64,000 nt of DNA from Paraspadella gotoi (lineage: Eukaryota > Chaetognatha), in NCBI GenBank assembly GCA_051294375.1, contig CM119263.1, positions 6,983,645-7,047,644 of the forward strand, written 5' to 3'. The notes under the pieces were generated by a model. That model searched no databases. It worked only from the letters and a program-made list of their open reading frames with translations, and was not told the DNA's origin. Numbering within the stretch: the stretch's first letter is position 1; each line of letters begins with the position of its first letter. Both the position numbers and the translations under genes were made by a program. Of this stretch, positions 44,570 to 54,796 are shown in pieces.

Positions 44570-45420
44570 ATCGGAGGCCAATCAGAGGCGTTGGGGAGGG
44601 AGGGAAGTGGGGAAAGGGTTTCTCGAGATAGTGGAGGGCAAGGGAGATTGTTGAGTCGACGTGTGTTGATTAGAGTGAGCATCTCAAAGAACAAAAATTT
44701 ATTTGAATGATTGAACAATAATATGAGGATTACCGTAACGCCCTGTGAGCGAAGCTAGTGTTTTCGACTTGCTATTTATAGAGATTCGAAGAATGGTAAA
44801 ATTTTATAATATAAGTTATCTGTAGTAGACATAACATGAGCGTGAGACTGAGCAAGTAGAAGGTCATGGACTATTTCAATAGATACTCAAAAAAAAAGAA
44901 ATCTTCTATTAAAAAATATGTCAACTTTAAGCTTAACCATTAAAATTACAAAATATCTTTTAAATGCTTACCGACTGGCACGAATCATTGGTAACTTATC
45001 CTCTTATTTTAGGTAAGCACATCTCTTTTATATCTTGGTTAAGACACAATCATAAGCGACTAAACCATCAGAGACGACGTTAAAATACTGATCAAATCAG
45101 ATACTTCTAAGCAACAAAATACAATTCAATAATAAAAAGGCATCAACACAATCCGAGAGACTATCTCGTAACAAATAAAAAAATTTAAACAATCCCCCAT
45201 CTACGACAGGATATAAAAATTAATTTATAGATAGAGGGTTACTTTGAAAATATTATGTACGTCTTCAAAATGATAACTAAAATATCATAAACAATTTTAA
45301 AATCAACAGTAACGATAGCATGCAAAGTTAATGGTAACTACTTTTAAATCAGAAAACAAATCTGTACAAAGTTAGGAACCAAAATTTTAAAAAATGTTCA
45401 TTCTATTCATCCACTTCAAT
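44570..45420. other. AT-rich intergenic sequence
   Basis: No gene seen. This is where the downstream LTR of the minus-strand BEL/Pao element could lie, but I could not match it to sequence beyond the element's other end. Confidence 0.4.
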
Positions 45421-45608
45421 AAGGATGATAGCGTCATGCATTAATGACAGAAGTCAAGACTTACCCATGTCAGGAAAAGCAGCAGCTTCAAGTATACAAG
45501 GCAGAGCGATCGCGGAGAAAAGTTTTCCCATTCCCCGACGACCAAGACCCGACTTACAAGCTGGCTGGATTCATACTTGTCGGAAAATCGTCGTCAACGA
45601 CGGCCCCA

Positions 45609-45842
45609 TTAGACCATTGTGCCGCGGAACCAGTTCATTGGTGATGAGCACCAAATCGCCCTTTGAGATTTCTCGCGGTCTTTCTCCAGGTCATTCTGCA
45701 GATTGCAGCAGCGAAATATATTGCGCTGCCATCGGCCCAAGAATTCATCGGCCAATTGGCAGGCCTGCTTCCAAGCATCACGAAAACGTGCATTGCCGTC
45801 GTGGGAGGGATGAATCAGAGGATGCCGGCAACGCCGTGACAC
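45609..45842 (-). pseudogene. BEL/Pao Pol C-terminal (DUF5641-like) remnant
   Basis: Open segment reading RFRDAWKQACQLADEFLGRW followed by QRNIFRCCNLQ, matching the family pattern 'R..W...Q.L.D.FW.RW..EYL..L' that follows the integrase core in BEL/Pao Pol. The RNLKVGDLV-type region after it is frameshifted. Confidence 0.75.
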
Positions 45843-45920
45843 CGGATTGAGAATAATGATCGCGTTAAGGCCTCAAGATCGTTAGCTTTCATTTGAACTC
45901 GTGTCAGTGGGCGACGTTAA

Positions 45921-46285
45921 CTATGCCTTCGCAACTGTTACCAGCGCTTGAAGGAAGGTATCAGATTGAATTTCTCTTTTGTCAGAAATAAAATTGAAGA
46001 GCTTGTTTGACTCGGTTCTGACCAACCTTTCCCAAACACCTCCCCAATGAGGACATGAGGAGGAAAATTGAATGCCATTCAATGTGGTCGGTTCAATGAA
46101 GCATGACTTGTGATCAGATTCCATTCAGATGCCTTAAGAAGTCTTTGTTGGCCCAACAAAGTTGGTGCCATGCTCAGATAGATATGTACTCCAGTCGGCG
46201 GGCACTGGAACGATCGAGCAGCATTATGAATGCTGCAGTACGAGAGTCCATTATTACCTTAAATGCACAAGCTCTTACTCGTTAA
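45921..46285 (-). pseudogene. BEL/Pao integrase remnant
   Basis: Contains the family hallmark HWGGVWERLVRT (expected HMGGVWERLVR) at about 46053-46015. Upstream is a frameshifted HGTNFVGPTK match to the DNGTNFVGA region near the second catalytic Asp, about 46180-46145. The preceding RACAFKVIMDSRTAAFIMLL fits the 'RA.HLE.V..L.T..FI.AL' block. At least one frame change lies between the two blocks. Confidence 0.8.
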
Positions 46286-47349
46286 ACATTAAATATTAAA
46301 ACCCAATGTTTTATGTTACTTCTTCCAGACTTAAATGAAAATGACCAAATGTATCAACTCCTGTGGCGTTCAAATGGGTAGGCCTATTGATCGAACATAG
46401 GTAAAGGAGCCATTTTTGTTCTAATGGACGACCATGATGCTTCTTACATGGAATCAAACTAGATAAACTTTCTTTACAGTTGCCCGTCCTTTTATATCAA
46501 AAACGTTGTCTAACTCAGTAAAGAGCTTGCCTCAGTACCACCTATGGGCAAGAAATCATGAGGTATCGAATCCAAGAATGACATCTTTGTCATTTGAAGT
46601 TTAGAATGCTGGGACTGCTTGGATGGCGGGTGTCAAATCTGCTCTGTGCAAACGACCACCTACTCGGAGTGAATTCATTTTCATCCAAAAAAGCGATCAA
46701 ATGCTTTAATGGAGAAGCAAACCCACATAACCTTTTTGTTTTGTTCCAAGACATTTCATTCACCCAGGATGCTTATTGCATTGCTCGCTATGAGGGACCT
46801 TAAACACTAGAATTCTTAGAAAGAAATCATACTCGCGGATGAAATGCTTTCGAGTAGTTTATATAAGCGTTGAGCTCTGCATTTGGTATTCAGAAAGTGA
46901 AGAAATAATTTTTCCTTTTAGTTATAAAGTTGACACGCCCGAAATATGGCAAGCCTTCTTATGATTTATCCCAAGTAGAAATGTGGCTGTCAGATCATAA
47001 GAATACTAAGTCTTATGATACTTTTAGAACCGAATTGGAGCTGCAAACAGTCATGAATCGCGTAGATATGGGAGCCTGCAGAGGCTCCTCGAGTAGGCCA
47101 TGTCATTCTTATTACATAACAATAGTTAGGACATTGGTGTAAAAATTCCAGCATCCTGATATCAGCAACAATGCCTCGTGAACAGAGGTCAGCTGGGTTT
47201 TGTTGTGGACGTATCGCCAGTGTTCTACTTTAGTCTTCAGCAGTGAATTTTACTAAGCGAATTGGCAACAAAGTTTGTAATGTGGATCATTCTTATTTGT
47301 TTCAAACACAGTTAGATCGTAACCATGAAGTAGTTTATCATAGAATAAA

Positions 47350-47592
47350 TCAACTTGACTGTACAATAAGTCCAGCAGTCTCCGCGCGAAGAAAGCAACG
47401 GACTAACTCTCCTTGGATTAGACCCATGTAAACCAGTATTAATTTGATGAGTGGCAATACCCTTTGCCTCCATAAAAATGAGACGTTAATATTTCCTTCA
47501 TTATCTGTCAGTCTTTCATACGCAGCAAGACCCCGAACCTTCCATTGACGCATCGCTAAACATGCTGCAATTCCTGCAGATGATCTGTTCAT
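47350..47592 (-). pseudogene. BEL/Pao RNase H-region remnant
   Basis: Open segment with MRQWKVRGLAAYERLTDNEG then NINVSFLWRQRVLPL, resembling the Pao 'YGAVAY.R......I...FL..K.RVAPLK' stretch that precedes the LELQAA motif. The latter is not intact. Confidence 0.65.
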
Positions 47593-47850
47593 GTCTTTTG
47601 GAAGAGAGCCAACGAGGAATCATACCTTTCAAGATTACCATAATATCTCGCCATTCTTTCAATCAGCTTGGTTTCTCTCAGCGGATTATTTCATCCCAAC
47701 CAAGTTTATCTTGCCACAAACTTTGTACCTTGTTGTCAGCAATGAGAATAAGGGATGCTGCAAAACCTAATTGCGGTCAAAGATGGAAAGCAGTGAGAGA
47801 AAGAGCTTTTCTCCTTGTCGTGACCTTTCCCCATCTTTAAACATGCTTAT

Positions 47851-48330
47851 TTAAACCCATAAACAATCTGTTGTTACATCAGGAAATATCCCAGAGGCCT
47901 TTCGTGTTGGATTTCTTCGAGTCAAAAAACATTTGCGTGGATTTGCAAGCAGTGAGGGATCCATACCAGCCAACAACTCTTTATGTTTGACACAAATTTC
48001 CCAGCTCAAAACCACCTTGCCTAAGTACTTATTCAATTGGTCCAATAAGCTGTTGTCCTGGAGAAACATTTGGTTTGAAGTGATGATGTCATCAACATAC
48101 ATCTCTTCTCTTTATCGTGTTTTAACTTCTGTACATAAATTATCTTTTGTTTTGTGTTGCATGTCTTGGACAGCAAGTGGCAGCTTTGGTGCTGGTTTGG
48201 CACCAAAGACAAGCAATTGTATGGCAACAGAATTGAAGGATTCTTCTTTCATTCCCTGTTCAGCCCAAAACCGAAAACGGACCATGCACTCTCATCTTGA
48301 GCACCATCACACCTTGCGTGCGTAAAAAAA
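47851..48330 (-). pseudogene. BEL/Pao reverse transcriptase remnant
   Basis: The catalytic box is MYVDDIITS at about 48102-48076, matching 'YVDDLLTS'. Upstream is RFRFWAEQGMKEES (about 48290-48245), then QLLVFGAKPAP, which fits the 'FGA..SP' block of family palm domains. A stop and frame change lie between the FGA block and YVDD. Confidence 0.8.
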
Positions 48331-49189
48331 TTCTTTAACATCAGCCCATGATGCTATATTCCAATGTTTTCACGAAATTCATCAAACAGCCAACGAAGGA
48401 TTGGTTTGCCAAATGCAGGGCCAGACAAACAGTTGAGAATTCAAAACTCCTGTCTCGCCTTGCATCATGCGCATATTCTCACCTTGCCGGTCTAGTCATC
48501 TCCTTTGGACCAGGATTCATAGCATAACCCAAATGGTTTCCTTGCGGTCTGTCAAAAGATTCTTAACAATGAAATTATAACCTTCCCTTAACCATGTCTC
48601 AACTTGATCAAAAACATGTGTTGTCTGACTCCTCATTGTTCTCCAAACAGTCCTTCACCTTTTTCAATCTTTGCAGTGCCATTTTTGCCGATGGCATCTG
48701 GGTCAAGACCTCAGCAGCTTGTTGCCCGACTCTCCTTCCCAAGTAAGAAACTGATTAATTGCCCTATCAAACAAATTTTACAGAGTCCTTTAAAAACTCA
48801 AAAGCTTTTTTATCATTTATGGACTCACAATCCTTTTTCTTATCTGGTGGTCATTAAGATTCTGATGGAAAAAGTTATCCAACTTTTTACAAAATCTCAT
48901 TGTCAAAATTAATAGCATCACACTAAACTGAGAGCAGGCTGAAGAGTTAACCGCCAAAATACTTCCACCCCCATCGTGTTTGAAACTGCACAAGCGTGCA
49001 TTCCGAGGGCCTCTACGCATGCGTAGAAGCATCAGCACAGGGAATGGGCGAAGATCCATACCTATCAATACATCAATCTTGAAAGGACCACCTGTTTCAT
49101 GTAATTTATATCGGTTTAAATGAGGTTAATTTTGTAACTTTTCTGCAAGTAGGAATGAAGCATTTCCATTTGAAAGGCTCTAGCTATGA

Positions 49190-49400
49190 CAACAGACTTG
49201 GTATCGACCTTAAAGTCATCATCTAAGGAGTTTAAAGTTTAGAGGGACTTGGACCGTAGCTCAGTCTTGGTAGTATCAAGAGTTGACACTGTTAACCAGT
49301 GCTTTTGTCGGGTAGATTAATCTTTCTGATAGTTCTGTTGAACAACAGTTCAGTACTACCCCGTATCTAATAATGCATAACAACATATGCACCTTTTTCT
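49190..49400 (-). pseudogene. BEL/Pao aspartic protease remnant
   Basis: The catalytic signature ALLDTG is seen at 49376-49359. The frame breaks immediately after it, then continues as a short leucine-rich remnant. BEL/Pao proteases lie between the Gag zinc knuckle and the RT, as here. Confidence 0.65.
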
Positions 49401-49549
49401 TGTACCTAGAATGGCGACTATAGTCTTGATAAAGTACACCCGACATCATTGTGTAGCAAAACCTGTGCAGATGTTAAATCCTGTACTTAGTGGATGTATG
49501 GCTAATTGAAGCTTGTTGCGTTTCAAGTTGGTTTATGGAATCATCATCT

Positions 49550-49760
49550 GCTTGAGTTCTTTTGTTTGCCGATGAAGCAAAGAATGGTGGTTTTTAGAGT
49601 GTACACGTTTTACAGCATAACTTTTTGATCTTCAGCTCAAAATTTATGTTTATTCAAACACCGGAAAGCATTCAAACGATTACATTCTCTCTAGACATAA
49701 TCAAATCTTTGTACTTGCGGTCCCCATTTCAAAAATGTAGCACAACCAGACAAATAATGT
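49550..49760 (-). pseudogene. Gag zinc-knuckle region remnant
   Basis: Cys/His-rich short frames including FRCLNKHK, a CCKTC cluster and KNHHSLLH. The last resembles the 'C..C..RHHTLLH' end of BEL/Pao Gag knuckles. Badly frameshifted. Confidence 0.55.
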
Positions 49761-51143
49761 TTACTAGTGCACAAAGGCATGTTAAAACTTTTTACTTGCT
49801 CACTTATCAAATTTTTTGTGAGCACTGTAGATTTCTTTTATTCAGCCGAGCCAATTACGCAAGAATCCTCATTTGTATGATTGGACTACGTAGTTATGCT
49901 CAAAGTCATTGGACCAAAGTGTTAGCAGCTGCCACTTTCATCATTAACATCCTTTGGAGAAAACTTAGGACGAGCCATTATGGGACTCCAGCTGTTGACT
50001 GATCATCCAGGAAATATAAGAACTGGTCAAATTATCCTTTTGCTTCTTGATCACTACTAACGGTCAACTTCTTCCTTTATAACCTTTACTTATATATATA
50101 CTACTTTGCCATATACGTAGAAATGGATGCCGCCTTTATCAATCAAATTGTTTTACAACGATCATTTAGACAAAACTCAGTAATCCCAGACATGAGAAGC
50201 AAGTTGTTTTTAACCTCTTCATGCTCCAAACGAGGTTGTTCTAGACGCAACAAGGCATCGCCTTTACTATTAAAGTAGTCTTGCTTTATACTATCACTTA
50301 ATCTGCTCGCCAGCAGTATGTTGCCTAAACCCCATGATGATAACTACACTTTCTGTTTAGCATAAGCTTAAAAGCCTTTGTTGCATCAGTTCATTTTCAT
50401 GAATTGCTTAATGAATTATGAGTCCTCACCAGTTCGTCATTTCAACAATCTCAAGATACTTTTCACGATCACTCTACGCCCAGAAGCTGTTCCTACATCA
50501 ATATATAACCTGAGATAGAATGCTCTAAACTATAGCTCGTCACCCTTCCACCTCTATTTCCTTAGGCCGTGCTCGCTCCAGTTTTGCTATATGCCAAATA
50601 ATTCTGGAATCAAGGACTTGTAGTAGGAGCTGTCAATGACATGAAGTGGATGCAATCATTGCTTTAAATCGAGTTGGTCCATCGTGGTCAAATTTTTTTT
50701 TTTGCGCAGAAGCTGATCTGTATTATTTTGCCGTGAACTCTTTCAAAGACAAAGTGAGAGTACGTGATGCAACTTTCCCGAGGAGGACGGTGAAAAGTGT
50801 GAAGCGACATCGCCAAACGACTCAGTCCCAAGCGGGTAAAAAATAACGCCAAGCATTGAAGTCAAAAGCGCCCAGCTGCGCATTCGAGGAGACCGCATCC
50901 TCGAGGCCAATTAGATCGCCCCGGTGCCAAGCTTCGCTGTCCCGGTGCCAAGCTTCGCGGTCCCGTGGCCAAGCTGCAATGCCAAGTTTGAAAACGAATC
51001 GTGCTCATCGTTGGACGGAGTTGGTTAAATTCCGTTTGCTTGAGTGAAATAATGTTTGGCTTCGTGCCAGATTGGCGATGGCACCGTAATTGAGAGAGGG
51101 GGTGAATTTCTGTCATTCGATTAAGAAGATGATGAAGATGAGA

Positions 51144-51187
<44 letters not shown>

Positions 51188-51619
51188 CATGATGATGATG
51201 ATGATGATGATGGGAGATTACGAATGATATATTGGATCTTTCTAGAAGAAGAAAGAAACTTCGAGGAAAACGGAAACGAAAAAAACTAAAAAAACAAAAC
51301 AAAAACAAAAAACAGGAGAAGTAACAGGAGAGGTAAAAAGGACTAATGTAAAAATGAAAAGAAATAAATCTACTATGCCTGGAAAGACTCAAAATTCTGT
51401 GAACCGCGAAAAAAAATACGTTTTTATCCACCATCGACGAAAATCCCCGGCCGCCGCTTTGCACCGGCCGCGCGCCGACGCACGACCGGCCGCCGCATAC
51501 CGTCTGCCCCGCCGCCGCCGCTGCCGGCACGCCGACGATAGAAAAAAAAATTGCCCCCGCGTCGAAAAAAAAAAACAAACAAAAAAAACCCGTATTACTT
51601 GTCAGACATACATTTCTCT

Positions 51620-51688
<69 letters not shown>

Positions 51689-51950
51689 CTCTTCTCTCTC
51701 TCTCTCTCTCCTCCCCATTAATGAACAAAAAGAATCGGCGGCGAACACCCCCCTGTGGACTGCCCCCCCCACACAAACAATCGACTCAATGTTTGGATAG
51801 AAATTCGGATTTAATGATGGATGGTTGATGTGACATCGGCCCTTGGTGGATTCTTTATATTTTGACATTGAGCTTTTTACAATTTTTTTTTGATATTTCA
51901 ATTCTGATAATATTTCCACGGAAATTTATTTCTAACTTCTTCCTCTTTGC
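49761..51950. other. Intergenic; possible 5' end of BEL/Pao element, then simple repeats
   Basis: 49761-50640 may hold upstream Gag or the LTR of the minus-strand element, but no frame is recognisable. 50890-50980 has three copies of a CCCGGTGCCAAGCTTCG-type word. (ATG)n lies at 51148-51210, a GC-rich CCGCCG patch at 51448-51535 and CT at 51622-51712. Confidence 0.45.
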
Positions 51951-51989
51951 TTCTTCTTCCGGTTTACCCTCTCCTTGGTCGGTTCCATT

Positions 51990-52725
51990 GGGATTCCTCC
52001 CAACAGGAATCCTCCCACGCGGGATTCCTCCCACGCGGGAATTCCTCCCACACGGGTTTTCTCCCACACGGGATTCCTCCCAAGGGATTCCTCCCAATGG
52101 AATTGCTCCCACACGGGATTCCTCCCATAAGGATTCCTCCACACGGGATTCCTCCCAAAGGCAATTCCTCCCACGCGGGATTCCTCCCACACGGGTTTCC
52201 TCCCCACAGAATTCCTCCCATTAGCGAATTCCTCCCAGCTGCGGGATTCCTCCCATGCGGGATTCCTCCCACACGGCGATTCCTCACAACGAGATTCCTC
52301 CCACACAGATTCTCCACACACGGAATTACCTCCCCGCGGAGATTCCTCCTATGCGGGATTCCTCCCACGCGGATTCCTCCCCACACTGGATCCTCCCACG
52401 CCGGGAATGATCCTCCCACACGCGATTTCCTCCCATCGCGCGCCGGCATTCCTCCCCACACGGGATTCCTCCCACGCCTGGGGATTCCTCCCAGCGGGCA
52501 TATCCTCCCATCACGACTCGGATTCCTCCCACACGCGGATTCCTCCCACGCGGGATTCCTCCCACGCGGGATTCCTCCCATGCGGGGATCCTCCACGCGG
52601 ATCCATCCCACACGGGACTTCCTCCCACGCGCGATTCCTCCACGCGGTATTCCTCCCACACGCGGATTCCTCCCACGCAGGATTCCTCTCACACAGGATT
52701 CCTCCCCACGCGGGATTTCTCCCAC
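51990..52725 (+). repeat. 16-bp minisatellite array, left arm
   Basis: About 40 units of ATTCCTCCCACGCGGG (variants ACACGGG, single-base indels). Because 16 is not a multiple of three, each long open frame reads a 16-residue cycle (GIPRGRNPAWEESRVG on the minus strand) and is artefactual. The same unit recurs in reverse orientation at 53245-53910. Confidence 0.95.
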
Positions 52726-52794
52726 GTTCCAATAAAAAAAAACAACGTTTGAGCAAACAATGTCGCGATCTGCCTACGATAATTAAGTGTGGTA

Positions 52795-52995
52795 ATAAGC
52801 TAAACTTTGTTCAACTTGCATAATTTAATTCAATTGCATTATTTACGGTCATAACTGGCATACTTGGTCAAACTGACAAAAATTTTTGTGTAAACTTGCA
52901 TAATTTTGGTCAACAGGCATAATTTCTGGCTCAACTGCATAATTGGTTAACCTGCAGAATTTGGTCAACTGGCATATTGTCAATGCATAATTGTC
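52795..52995 (+). repeat. About 20-bp minisatellite, degenerate
   Basis: About nine copies of a TTGGTCAACTTGCATAATT-like unit with indels, followed by a short (AATC)n run (52996-53018). It lies in the spacer between the two opposed 16-bp arrays. Confidence 0.8.
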
Positions 52996-53244
52996 AATCA
53001 ATCAATCAATTCAATCAATCAGAGAGAGATAGAGACGAGAGAAACCTTTAAAAAATTCAAATAAATGGTGCTCTTTTGGTTTTCTAATTTGAACTCTTTT
53101 CCACAACTACGCATTACATCAAAAAATTTATATTCAGCTTTATCACATACTTTTTCTACCCACACACAAAATTTTATTTTAATTGAATCAATTTTTTTCC
53201 TTGAAAAAGAACATGCAACAAGAAAGTTAATCACAAATTTAAGG

Positions 53245-53910
53245 GGCAGGAATCCCGTGTGCGGCAGGAATCCCGTGTTGGAGGAACCCTGCGTGGGAGG
53301 AATCCCGTGTGGGAAAGGAAATCCCGTGTGAGGAATCCCGTGTGCAGAGTAATTCCCGCGTGGGAGGAAATCCCGTGTGGGAGAATCCCGCGTGGGCAGG
53401 AATCCGTGTGGAGGAATCCCGCTGTGGGAGGAATCCCGTGTGGAGTAATCCCGCGTTGGGAGGAATCCCGGTGGGAGAATCCGTGTGGGAGGAATCCCGC
53501 TGTGCGGAGGAATCCGTGTGGGCAGGAATCACCGCGTGGGAGGAATCCCGTGTGGAGGAATCCCGGTGCGGAGGAATTCCCTGCGTGGAGGAATCCCGTG
53601 TGGAAGTGGAATCCCGCCCGTGGGAGCGAATCCCGTGTGGGCGAGGAATCCTTGGTAGAATTCTTGGCGAGGATCCCCAGTGGGAGGGAATCCCGTGTGG
53701 AGGAAATTGCGGAGGAATCCTTGCGGGAGGAATCCGTGTGCGCGGGCAATACCTGTGGGAGGAATTCGTGGAGGAGAATCCCGGGGAGGAACCCCGAACA
53801 ATTGTGGGAGGGAATCCCCGTTGTGGGAGGAATCCCATGGCGGAGGAATCCCGCGTGGGAGGAATCCCGTGGTGACGGAATCCAGCTGCGAGGAATCCCG
53901 ATGTGGCAGG
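53245..53910 (-). repeat. 16-bp minisatellite array, right arm (inverted)
   Basis: About 40 units of GGAATCCCGCGTGGGA, the reverse complement of the left-arm unit, with indels. Together the arms form an imperfect inverted repeat of roughly 700 bp per arm around a spacer of about 520 bp. Long open frames through it (for example 53231-54115 minus) are repeat artefacts. Confidence 0.95.
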
Positions 53911-54749
53911 ATACCACAGCCACCCTCTTGGTCACGACAACAACAACAACAAAAACAAAAACAACAATTTTTAAAAAGAACTCCTCTGATTTCCATCTCC
54001 CTCTTTTACTTTTTCTCTTTCTTTTCTTTTCTTTTCTTTCTTTCTTTTCTTTTCTTTTCTTTCTTTTTCTTTTCTTTTCTTTTCTTTTTTCTATTCTTTT
54101 CATTTCTTTTCTCATCTCATCTTTGTCTCTCTCAATCTCCTTCCTTTAATCTTCACTCAATTTCTGATGGAAGGAACCAAAAAAAAAAAAAAAAGAAAAA
54201 GAAAAAAAAGAGAAAATCCCAATCCCTTCGGTTATTTCGCACTTTCCTGACAGCCCCGTTGCACGCCGAGCGCCGCTCGTCACGTGTCAGCTAATGTCAT
54301 CCCGTGGCACGCCGTGGCAACTCTTGCCAGCACGTCGTGCATATGCCTTTTCTCTCCTTATGTGGCAGGTATCGAGTGGGCGTCAAATTTCGCGCCACTT
54401 TGCGATCGGAATTCGAGGAAGAAGCAGTGGCCTGAGATGGCGTTTAGTCACGGCACGTGACATTTGCCACGTCGTGACATTATTCCAGATCCAGTTTCTA
54501 AAATTCTTCATTTCAGAGAGTCAGAACAATTCGACTCAGGAAAGGTGCAAATAGCGAATGATTCTTCAAAACATTTCAGTTTTATGTCATATCATAGATA
54601 TTTATATTTTTTATTTGAAAAAAAAAGTTTTTTTCGGCCCTGAAGTTGAACCTTTTAAATGGGAAAAGTTTTTAAGAAATCTATAAGCAAAAGTTTCCTT
54701 TGTTAGATCACTCTATGAAACCAGCACCTGCAAACCAATAACAAATTCA

Positions 54750-54796
<47 letters not shown>

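Larger units (their letters stand above)
45425..49760 (-). mobile_element. BEL/Pao LTR retrotransposon, decayed internal region
   Basis: On the minus strand, domains follow BEL/Pao order: Gag zinc-knuckle remnant (about 49760-49550), aspartic protease (ALLDTG at 49376-49359), reverse transcriptase (YVDD at 48099-48088), RNase H region (about 47592-47350), integrase (about 46285-45921) and a C-terminal DUF5641-type segment (about 45842-45609). No continuous Pol frame exists; many stops and frame changes interrupt it, so it cannot encode a working polyprotein as it stands. Some breaks may be sequencing errors. LTRs, primer-binding site and target duplication were not identified. Confidence 0.85.

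Noticed and set aside
50862-51776. 304-codon minus-strand frame with a long His run
   Set aside because: Composed of GA and ATG microsatellites (poly-Arg-Glu and poly-His) joined by A-rich sequence; no recognisable domain.
51947-54149. Very long open frames (about 250-300 codons) on both strands
   Set aside because: They read the 16-bp minisatellite, which cycles through all three frames, as repeated GRNPVWEES or GIPPTRDSS peptides. Openness follows from the stop-free unit.
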